Assembly (NCBI GenBank): GCA_029865985.1
Contig: JARXAF010000081.1
Location: forward strand, 1-40,510
Direction of reading: 5' to 3'
DNA from: Verrucomicrobiota bacterium
Lineage (GTDB): Bacteria; Verrucomicrobiota; Verrucomicrobiia; Limisphaerales; UBA9464
DNA: 40,510 nucleotides
Shown piece after piece: positions 17,956-24,314 of the stretch. Positions within the stretch are counted from its first letter, which is position 1; each line of letters opens with the position of its first letter. Made by a program: the position numbers and the translations under genes. A model generated the notes under the pieces. It ran no database searches, was not told the DNA's origin, and saw only the letters and a list, made by a program, of their open reading frames with translations.

Positions 17956-19113
17956 TTAGGGTGTCATTGCCGCCAACTGGCCACAGCCGGCGGCGATGTC
18001 GATGCCTCGCCGCTGGCGCACCGTGCTGGGCAGGCCGTAGCCGAGCAGGATGTCCTGGAACGCCCGTGCAGCGGTGCCACCGGTGGGTTGGCCCGCGTAG
18101 CCCTCGGTCGGATTGAGCGGAATGAGGTTCACTTGCGAGGGGATGTCCTGGAGCAACCGCCCGAGGGCGTGGGCGTGATCCGGGCCGTCATTGCGGCCTT
18201 CGATGAGTGTCCACTCGAAGAAGATCCGGCAGCCCAGCGTGGTGGTGTGTTCGCGGCAGGCGTCGATGAGTTCGTCGAGCGGCCACTTGCGGGCCACCGG
18301 GATGAGCGCGGCGCGTTCGGCTTGGGTGGCCCCGTGTAGCGAAACCGCCAGACGCACCGGTTGGCGTTCGGCCGTCAGCCGACGGATTCCCGGCACCACG
18401 CCCACGGTGGACACGGTGATCTTGTCGGCCCCGAGCGACAGCCCGGCCGAATCCCGCAAGATGGCGATGGCCTGCATCACCGCGTCGTAATTGTGAAGCG
18501 GCTCACCCATGCCCATGAAGACGACGTTCCGCAGCCGCTCGTGCCGGTGGAACACCGACGCGTGCCGTGGGTTGGCCAGGGCCGGGACTGTGGACTCCGG
18601 TTGGTCCGAGCGGGGAGCTGTCTCGCGCAACACCCGTTCCACATGGAGCAATTGGCCGACGATCTCTCCGGCGGTGAGGTGCCGGGTGTAGCCCCGTTGA
18701 CCGGTGGCGCAGAACACGCACCCCATGGCGCAGCCCACCTGTGAACTCACGCAGGCGGTCGTCCGGCCGCTGTAGCGCATGAGCACCGTTTCGATCACTT
18801 CGCCATCGGGCAGCCCGAGCAGGTATTTGCGCGTGAAGCCGTCGGAGGAACGGGTCTCCCGGATCACCGGGGGAAAGTGCAGGCGATGATCGCGCAGCAC
18901 CCGTTCCACGAAGCGCGGTGGCAGGCGATCCGACGTTTGGAACTCGCACAAGCCCGCTTGATAGAGCTGGTACCAGAGGGTGCTGGCATGCACCTCGGCG
19001 AACCCCCAGGCCTGTGCCTTGGCCTTCCACTCCGCGCGGGTGAGACCCAGTACCTCCGCCGGGGTGGCGGGCGCAGGAATCTCAGCGTTGATTGGAGCAT
19101 CGGCCTCGGACAT
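17956..19113 (-). CDS. rlmN: 23S rRNA (adenine-C2)-methyltransferase RlmN
   Basis: This is a 385-residue radical-SAM enzyme that methylates A2503 of 23S rRNA (and A37 of some tRNAs). The cluster-binding motif CAMGCVFC carries cysteines at about 128, 132 and 135, and a second conserved cysteine near the C-terminus (AAGCGQL, about 377) serves as the resolving residue. MGMGEPLHNYD, STVGVVPGI, LAVSLHG and LIPLNP motifs are all present. The start at 19113 was chosen as MSEADAP; an in-frame ATG at 19185 would add 24 residues with no recognisable function. About 15 residues between RETAPRSDQ and HERLRNVVF look like a variable insert. Confidence 0.95.
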   Translation of the reverse strand: MSEADAPINAEIPAPATPAEVLGLTRAEWKAKAQAWGFAEVHASTLWYQLYQAGLCEFQTSDRLPPRFVERVLRDHRLHFPPVIRETRSSDGFTRKYLLGLPDGEVIETVLMRYSGRTTACVSSQVGCAMGCVFCATGQRGYTRHLTAGEIVGQLLHVERVLRETAPRSDQPESTVPALANPRHASVFHRHERLRNVVFMGMGEPLHNYDAVMQAIAILRDSAGLSLGADKITVSTVGVVPGIRRLTAERQPVRLAVSLHGATQAERAALIPVARKWPLDELIDACREHTTTLGCRIFFEWTLIEGRNDGPDHAHALGRLLQDIPSQVNLIPLNPTEGYAGQPTGGTAARAFQDILLGYGLPSTVRQRRGIDIAAGCGQLAAMTP

Positions 19114-19348
19114 CGGCCCTGAGCCTAGGCCAATAGCGTGCGCGGCGGAAGGAAGGTTAGGCCACCCCATCGGTGAATCCTTCATCGGGCGGCAGGCTTC
19201 GGATTGGTCGGTCGAGGCAGCGTCGAATCGGAGCGAGGGGGCTGATGCGATTCAGTGGAGTGTCTCTGGAATCGTTCCTATGGTTTTCCAAGTTGGGAGC
19301 CTTGCAGGGTTTCCCACCGATACTTCAACCGTTCATCCATCGTTTATC

Positions 19349-19744
19349 ATGGGACTCCTCAGCAACCTGCTCGGCAACGCGTCCGAGGTCGACATCGCCA
19401 AGATCCAGGCCGAACTCGAACCGGTGCTCGTGCCCGGCGAGACCATCGGCCGCGGTTTCAAGGTGTTCCGCGACCTGTTCATCTTCACCGACCACCGGCT
19501 CATCCTGATCGACCGGCAGGGGATCACCGGCTCGAAGGTGAGTTATCACAGTGTGCTCTATCGGAACATCACCCAGTTCAGCGTGGAGACCGCCGGGTCG
19601 TTCGACGCCGATTCCGAACTCAAGATTTGGGTGTCGGGGGGCGGCCTCCCGATCACCAAGGAATTCAAGCGCGGCACCGACGTGGTGGGCATTCAAAAGT
19701 ATCTGGCCTACTGCGTGTTCGGCGGTGCCATCGAGCAGCGTTGA
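19349..19744 (+). CDS. PH-domain (bacterial bPH/DUF1696-like) protein
   Basis: This is a 131-residue cytoplasmic protein. Recognisable elements are a conserved start MGLLSNLLGNASE, a strand pattern FIFTDHRLILIDRQGI, VSYHSVLYRNITQFSVETAG and a C-terminal helix ending in IQKYLAYC. This matches the bacterial PH-like domain family (YvbH type), whose function is unknown and is presumably protein or lipid binding. It has no signal peptide. It lies 235 bp from the divergent rlmN gene and is followed by one copy of a dispersed repeat. Confidence 0.82.
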   Translation: MGLLSNLLGNASEVDIAKIQAELEPVLVPGETIGRGFKVFRDLFIFTDHRLILIDRQGITGSKVSYHSVLYRNITQFSVETAGSFDADSELKIWVSGGGLPITKEFKRGTDVVGIQKYLAYCVFGGAIEQR

Positions 19745-19797
19745 CCGCAGTGCAGGTGGCCGCGCCGACCGTTGGCAGTGATGGGCAGTTTCGCCCT

Positions 19798-19934
19798 TGG
19801 ATCGGTCGTCCTGGCTGCGTCTTCTTCCGCAAGAGCTTCGTTGGTCGCTCGGTCCGGGTCTCAACCATGGGCCGCAAGTACAGGCCTCAGCGTGGCCCGC
19901 GCCTCGCTCTCGCCTCATCTTGTGAAAGAGTCCG
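19798..19934. repeat. Dispersed repeat, copy A
   Basis: This stretch matches 34592-34714. The first 70 bases (19798-19867 against 34592-34661) are identical at 62 positions by direct comparison. A second conserved block follows, built around GCGCCTCGCTCT and extending to the AAAGA...TCCG bases. Both copies lie a short distance after a stop codon and in the same orientation relative to the upstream gene. The most similar reading is on the reverse strand (RTER...KLL..KK), but most differences there are amino-acid changing, so coding is unlikely. The rest of the gap 19745-19999 shows no gene. Confidence 0.75.
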
Positions 19935-19999
19935 CAATCCCTTGCTGCCGTGGGAGCCGGGTTGAAATCATCAGCGATGCCGGGCATATTAAAAAAACC

Positions 20000-20248
20000 A
20001 TGCGAATCCCGGGCGACGATACGGATCGGCCGTGGCGGAAATCCCGCCTCGCGGCGCGCATTCTGTTTCGCAAGGAGGCCGGCCGCATGACGGCCCGTGA
20101 CCAGCGCATCGGTCGACGGCTCGCCCAAGATCCGGAAGTCACCAACCGCTTGATCCAACAGGGGATCTATTCCATCCGATATCAGGGACGCCGCATTGGA
20201 GACCGCAAACATGAGTTCGACCAAAACCTGGGACTGGTGGCGCGGTGA
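20000..20248 (+). CDS. Small basic protein, first gene of a two-gene unit
   Basis: The 82-residue frame starts at ATG 20000 (MRIPGDD) and ends in LGLVAR. It is rich in Arg, Gln and Asp and has no signal or membrane helix. A second start is at least as likely: ATG 20087 (MTARDQR) has a strong AAGGAGG Shine-Dalgarno eight bases upstream and would give a 53-residue protein. The stop overlaps the downstream nucleotidyltransferase-like gene by 38 bp, so the two are surely cotranscribed. I recognise no family. A small antitoxin or regulator partner is an inference from the gene order alone. Confidence 0.6.
   Translation: MRIPGDDTDRPWRKSRLAARILFRKEAGRMTARDQRIGRRLAQDPEVTNRLIQQGIYSIRYQGRRIGDRKHEFDQNLGLVAR
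20072..20078 (+). promoter_or_regulatory. Strong Shine-Dalgarno for the 20087 start
   Basis: AAGGAGG lies eight bases before ATG 20087 in the frame of the small basic protein. Most other starts in this window lack such a motif, which favours initiation here over ATG 20000, where no purine-rich site is seen. Confidence 0.5.
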
Positions 20249-20915
20249 CGTGGATTGGAGCACGCCGGCCGGGCGGTTGCTTCGCGCTTTCTTCGACGGA
20301 CTGCCGACCGACCGGAAGTTCCACTTCATTCTGTTTGGCTCCGCACCGCTCCAACTCACGCTGAACCGCACATGGACCAGTGCGGATGTGAATTTTTTTT
20401 CCGACGATGACGAAGACTATCACGAGCGAATCCGACGCTTCGGTCTCGGCAAAGGGCAGGCCGACTTGTACCTGGAACCCGGCTACCGCCTCAGCTTTCG
20501 AACCACTCCGTTGATGGCCGAGCGGGCGAAGATCGTATCTTTGGGCCAGGTCACGGTGACTATCCCGCACCCTCTCGACATCCTGATCGCCAAATTGGCT
20601 CGCCTCGATGCCAAGGACCTCCTGGCCTTTCGGCGAGTCATCGACCTGACCGGGCACCCCACCCGAGAAGAACTCCTGCAGGAATTGACGAACGCCGTGG
20701 ATCTGTTCCGGCCGGCGTTCGACGACGAGTCTCCCAACTTGTATCCCGGCAATGCGGTGCGTCTGTGGCGTGAACTCTGGCAAGCACCTCTGGATGTCGG
20801 ACAGGACATCGTGGCCCCGGCCTTGGCCCGCCGTCGCGCCGGGTATGGGGATCCGCCCCCGGACTACCGGCGGTCCTTGGTCGACGGACTGGGGACTTCG
20901 GAGCCTCGAAGTTGA
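20211..20915 (+). CDS. Nucleotidyltransferase-like protein (DUF6036/AbiEii-like)
   Basis: This is a 234-residue cytoplasmic protein. The region LFGSAPLQLTL...SADVNFFS (about 41-64) resembles the hG[GS]...DhD core of DNA polymerase-beta-type nucleotidyltransferases. Here the acidic pair is Asp59-Val-Asn61, so the second carboxylate is replaced. Later IPHPLDILIAKLARLDAKDLLAFRRVIDL resembles the C-terminal helices of the DUF6036/AbiEii group, whose members include toxin-antitoxin and phage-defence enzymes. The assignment is by pattern and therefore moderate. ATG 20211 has a GGAG nine bases upstream. It overlaps the small upstream gene, so the two form an operon. Confidence 0.6.
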   Translation: MSSTKTWDWWRGDVDWSTPAGRLLRAFFDGLPTDRKFHFILFGSAPLQLTLNRTWTSADVNFFSDDDEDYHERIRRFGLGKGQADLYLEPGYRLSFRTTPLMAERAKIVSLGQVTVTIPHPLDILIAKLARLDAKDLLAFRRVIDLTGHPTREELLQELTNAVDLFRPAFDDESPNLYPGNAVRLWRELWQAPLDVGQDIVAPALARRRAGYGDPPPDYRRSLVDGLGTSEPRS

Positions 20916-21138
20916 GGCCGCGTCGGGAACCTGTTGTGATGGAAGCAAGCGGGTAGCCGGAATGCCGGCTCAATTCAGCGCATCCATTTCCGCTCCAGCG
21001 GCTGCGCCGGATGGGGGGGACGGTCGGGTCGATGATCTGCCTTCGGGCTTGGCAAGTGACCACGTCTACGTCTGCGTTCGAACGTCGTTTTCCAGCTTGT
21101 CTTCAACGACCTTGATCTTGCTGGTAGCCAAGGGCTCA

Positions 21139-21168
21139 TTGATGTCGTTTAAAAAAGACAAATAAATT
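21139..21168 (+). promoter_or_regulatory. Possible promoter of the blaI-like gene
   Basis: TTGATG (21139-21144) and TAAATT (21163-21168) with an 18-bp spacer sit in a locally AT-rich stretch just before the operator-like palindrome. The fit is approximate and no transcription start is known. The preceding gap (20916-21203) holds no gene that I can support. Confidence 0.35.
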
Positions 21169-21175
21169 TACAAAG

Positions 21176-21187
21176 CTACAAATGTAG
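21176..21187. promoter_or_regulatory. BlaI/MecI-type operator palindrome
   Basis: CTACAAATGTAG is a perfect inverted repeat with a TACA-n2-TGTA core, which is the known operator core of BlaI/MecI/CopY repressors. A further half-site-like TTACA lies at 21168-21172. It is placed directly between the promoter-like boxes and the repressor start, as expected for autoregulation. Confidence 0.65.
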
Positions 21188-21203
21188 CGATACGGTGACT
21201 CCC

Positions 21204-21620
21204 ATGATCACCAACGCCTCTCTGCCGGAACTCACGGAGTCCGAGTGGGCCGTCATCAAGGCGGTTTGGCAGCTCGAGCCGTGTCCGGCGCCGACCGTGC
21301 AAGAGCACCTGGCCGGCCAGCGCGACTGGTCGGTGTCCACCGTCCGCACGGTGATGGAGCGCATGGCGGCCAAGGGTTTGCTTACCTCCGAGAAGCTCCG
21401 CAACCTGACCCTTTACCGCTCGGCGGTGTCGCGCCAACAGGCCCAACTGGGCGAACTGCGCTATGCCCTGAAGAACGCCTTCGATGGCGCGCTCACGCCC
21501 ATGGTGCAGTGCCTGCTCGAATCCGAGCGCCTCGACTCGGGCCAGCTGGATCAGCTCGAGGCCCTCATCGCGGCCCAGCGTCAGGCCCGAGCCATCAAAA
21601 TCCGCACCCGTAAACCCTGA
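21204..21620 (+). CDS. BlaI/MecI/CopY-family transcriptional repressor
   Basis: This is a 138-residue protein. The N-terminal winged helix shows the family pattern LTESEWAVIKAVWQ, a PTVQEHLA helix, the recognition helix WSVSTVRTVMERMAAKGLL and a C-terminal dimerisation helix. Family members bind TACA/TGTA palindromes and are inactivated when a partner M56 protease responds to a signal. Such a protease is encoded 11 bp downstream. ATG 21204 was chosen; a GTG at 21195 would add three residues. The repressor very likely controls its own operon through the palindrome at 21176-21187. Confidence 0.92.
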   Translation: MITNASLPELTESEWAVIKAVWQLEPCPAPTVQEHLAGQRDWSVSTVRTVMERMAAKGLLTSEKLRNLTLYRSAVSRQQAQLGELRYALKNAFDGALTPMVQCLLESERLDSGQLDQLEALIAAQRQARAIKIRTRKP

Positions 21621-21631
21621 TCCATCCGATC

Positions 21632-23545
21632 ATGACCGATCTCTTTGTCACTTTCTTGAACGCCGCGGGCCAGACCGCGGTCGTGGCCGGACTCCGCATG
21701 ACACTCCAGGCCACCGCGCTGACGGCCCTGATGCTGGCGCTCGACCGGGCGTTGCGGGATCGCGCCCGGGCCGCCCTCCGCTGTGGGCTCTGGATGCTGG
21801 TGGTGGTGAAGTTCCTGTTGCCCACCGACCTCCTCTCTCCCACCGCGTTGGCCTATTGGATCGTACCCCAGGTGGTCTCACCCATCCGTGCCCTCGGATC
21901 GGTGGATCAGGTCGATGGGGGCAGGGCCATCGGCAGCGAGGTCCCCGATCCGGTGCCTGCCGCGACGACCGATTTCAGACCCACTCCCCCGCAGCTCCGG
22001 TGGACCGGCGGGCTGCTGCTGGTCTGGGTGGGCGGGTCGATGGGCTTCGGGCTTTGGGCATGGGCCCGGGGTCGAGCAGTGGCCCAACGGCTGCGGGCGT
22101 CGACCGAGGCCCCGGAGGCCGTGCGGGCGATGCTGGCCGAGACCGCGGCCGACCTGGGATTGCACGGGCCCTTGCCCCGGGTGCTCCTCACCGACACGCA
22201 GCAGGGTCCTGCCCTGTGTGGGCTGTTGCGGCCGGTCATCCTGTTGCCCCGAGGGCTCATCGAGCAGCTCGATTCTCAGGCGCTCCCGCTGGTGTTGCGG
22301 CATGAGTTGATCCACCTCGCACGGCGGGACCTCGGGTGGAACCTGCTCCAGGTCTGCGTCCAGATCGTGTGGTGGTGGCATCCGTTGGTGTGGTTCGCCA
22401 ACGCCCGCGTCCGGGCCTTGCGCGAGGCGGCGGTTGATGAAGCCGTGATGCTGGAGCCGGGCTCCGACGAGTACCCCGCCACGCTGGTCGCCGTGGCCCG
22501 GACGTGTGTGATCCCGTCACGAATGCCCATGGCCTTCCTGGGCATTCTGGAATCCGGCGGCCGGCTCGAGGCCCGGATCCGACGCCTGGTGGAACGGCCG
22601 CTGCCTCGCAGTGCCCGCTTGGGCTGGGTCGGCTGGGTGACCGTGCTGATGGCCGGTGCGTTGTTCCTGCCGATGGGCTTCGCTCGGCGTGTCGAGACCC
22701 CGGCTTTGGCCGCGCTGGCGGCGAAGGCACCGACGGATCCGAAAACGCTCCCGGCGGGTGGTTCGACGGCGAGTTTGAAACCCATCCCGGCCGCCGCCGC
22801 GGAATTAAACTCCGCCTCCAAGGTTGAGCCGGCTGCGCCGGACAGCCTGCGGGCCGCCGCCAGTTCCGTCGTCCCAGCCATCGATGCGCCTTTGCAAGTT
22901 GATATCCAAGGGCGATTCGTCGAGATCCGCGGCTCCCTGCCTCCGGAGTTGGTTGGCGTGCTTTCCTCGAACCGTAGTTCCGTCCGGCTTACGGCGACGG
23001 CAACCCGTGACTTGATCAAGGTCTTCAATGAACGCGATGGGATCGATTTCCTGACCGCACCGCGTGTGATGACTTTGGCGAACCGTGCGGCGGAAATCTC
23101 AGTGTCGGATGTCCGAGCGATCGACGGCAAGAACGCGGGCCCAACCCTCCAGGTCATTCCCGACGTGTCGAACCCGGCCATCGAGCTCTCCGTCTTTGCG
23201 TCCATGGTGCAAGTTCTTGGAGATGGGTCCGATTCGAACGGAGCCTCCGAAACCTTGGTCCGAACCAACCTCGTCTGGGCCAGGGAGCGGAGCTGGATCT
23301 GGGACGGACAGAGTGTGCTCATCGATGTGGGAGCGCTTACCCACCGGGTGCGGTTCGTCGACAAGACGGTCTATTTGGGAGACCTCCCGCTCATCGGCGG
23401 GTTCTTCCGCAAGGAGGAGACTCAAGACCAGGTGAGTCGACTGTTCGTCCTGGTGACCCCGACGCTCATCGACGCCACCGGCCGCCCCATCCACGATCCG
23501 GCGCATCCGCCCTTCGATCCTGCGACGTTCCCGCCGAAGCCCTAA
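21632..23545 (+). CDS. M56 (BlaR1-like) membrane metallopeptidase with C-terminal secretin-like domain
   Basis: This is a 637-residue protein. Hydrophobic segments lie at about 10-38, 48-66, 125-145 and 330-350. The zinc motif HELIH is at 224-228, followed by WWWHPLVWF and REAAVDEAV, typical of BlaR1/MecR1 proteases. After a Pro/Ala linker (about 360-415), residues 420-615 carry elements of the secretin (GspD/PilQ) domain: a LTAPRVMTL segment (about 474-482), LQVIPDVSNP, a WDGQSVLI strand and the terminal GDLPLIGGFFR...VLVTPTLID. Classical BlaR1 carries a penicillin-binding sensor at this end instead. The sensing input may therefore be something other than beta-lactam. Which face of the membrane the C-terminus occupies is not determined. 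Confidence 0.85.
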   Translation: MTDLFVTFLNAAGQTAVVAGLRMTLQATALTALMLALDRALRDRARAALRCGLWMLVVVKFLLPTDLLSPTALAYWIVPQVVSPIRALGSVDQVDGGRAIGSEVPDPVPAATTDFRPTPPQLRWTGGLLLVWVGGSMGFGLWAWARGRAVAQRLRASTEAPEAVRAMLAETAADLGLHGPLPRVLLTDTQQGPALCGLLRPVILLPRGLIEQLDSQALPLVLRHELIHLARRDLGWNLLQVCVQIVWWWHPLVWFANARVRALREAAVDEAVMLEPGSDEYPATLVAVARTCVIPSRMPMAFLGILESGGRLEARIRRLVERPLPRSARLGWVGWVTVLMAGALFLPMGFARRVETPALAALAAKAPTDPKTLPAGGSTASLKPIPAAAAELNSASKVEPAAPDSLRAAASSVVPAIDAPLQVDIQGRFVEIRGSLPPELVGVLSSNRSSVRLTATATRDLIKVFNERDGIDFLTAPRVMTLANRAAEISVSDVRAIDGKNAGPTLQVIPDVSNPAIELSVFASMVQVLGDGSDSNGASETLVRTNLVWARERSWIWDGQSVLIDVGALTHRVRFVDKTVYLGDLPLIGGFFRKEETQDQVSRLFVLVTPTLIDATGRPIHDPAHPPFDPATFPPKP

Positions 23546-23632
23546 ACAACAGCCTGCGCTGCCCGCACAGGACTCACTTCCAGGTCCAAGAGGTCCATGG
23601 GTAGGGCTCTTGCTTCCGCAAGGCCTGCCCAC

Positions 23633-23899
23633 TCATTCGTAGTGAGTCCACAGTCGGAGGATCTTGACCGTTTTGACGACGGGGAACACCTGATACACCA
23701 CTCGGTGTTGGATGTTGATCCGCCGGGAGTAGGCGCCGGCTAGGTCCCCCACCAGTTTTTCAAACGGCGGAGGGTTGCGGAAAGGGTCCTCCGCGAGGAT
23801 CTCCAAGAGTTGAATCGCCTTGGACTTGAGGCCACTGGCGGACAGCTTCTTGGCGTCTTTCTGGGCCTGTTTGGTGTAGACCAATTGCCAGACTACCAT
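23633..23899 (-). CDS. yoeB: YoeB/Txe-family mRNA-interferase toxin
   Basis: This is an 88-residue RelE-fold toxin that, in this family, cuts mRNA on the ribosome. Features are a start WQLVYTKQAQKDAKKL, LAEDPFRNPPPFEKL, then SRRINIQHRVVYQV and the terminal HY pair of LWTHYE. These include the expected Glu47, Arg66 and His86/Tyr87 equivalents. Its start ATG (23897-23899) overlaps the end of the antitoxin gene by seven bases, so the pair is translationally coupled. The protein is full length and shows no damage. Confidence 0.92.
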   Translation of the reverse strand: MVVWQLVYTKQAQKDAKKLSASGLKSKAIQLLEILAEDPFRNPPPFEKLVGDLAGAYSRRINIQHRVVYQVFPVVKTVKILRLWTHYE

Positions 23900-24135
23900 G
23901 GCAGGCGGGTGGAGCATCGGTCGACCGGCGTCTCCATGCCCGCTCGTATGGAGTCCCTCATGCCCGGAATCGATAGCAGGAACAATGTCTCCTGGATCGC
24001 GCTCCAGTCCTCTTCGGACATCAGGATCGCATTCGTGCGCTTTCCAGTGATGTGGATGGGCTCATGCGACGCGGCCGCCTGATCCATGAGCGAATACAGG
24101 GAAGCTCGTGCTTCGGTGGCCGACAGACTCAACAT
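23893..24135 (-). CDS. yefM: YefM/Phd-family antitoxin
   Basis: This is an 80-residue protein. The N-terminal YefM-type DNA-binding domain begins LSLSATEARASLYSLMDQ and continues PIHITGKRTNAILMSEEDWSAIQE. The C-terminal LFLLSIPGMRDSIRAGM is the toxin-wrapping helix typical of YoeB partners. The start at 24135 is placed at the family's usual MLSL; a longer frame to 24183 is less likely. The pair would repress its own promoter, which lies in the 24136-24314 gap shared with the divergent PSD1 gene. Confidence 0.9.
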   Translation of the reverse strand: MLSLSATEARASLYSLMDQAAASHEPIHITGKRTNAILMSEEDWSAIQETLFLLSIPGMRDSIRAGMETPVDRCSTRLPW

Positions 24136-24314
24136 GAGTGAAGAACGTACGTAAAACCGTCCGCTGATCAAGTGGCAATCCACTCACTGGGTCTCATTTG
24201 CTCGCTTTCCCACTCCCCCGATCTTGCACTCGGGGTGGCCAGAGTGGACTGGTCCTCGGTCGAATGGCGCCTAGCGCCGGATCGTCAGCTTGCCTAGACT
24301 CTTGAATAGTTCTC

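Noticed and set aside
20916-21165. Plus-strand frame running into the blaI promoter region
   Set aside because: It starts inside the nucleotidyltransferase-like gene in another frame and its tail has no protein-like pattern; the area reads better as leader and promoter DNA.
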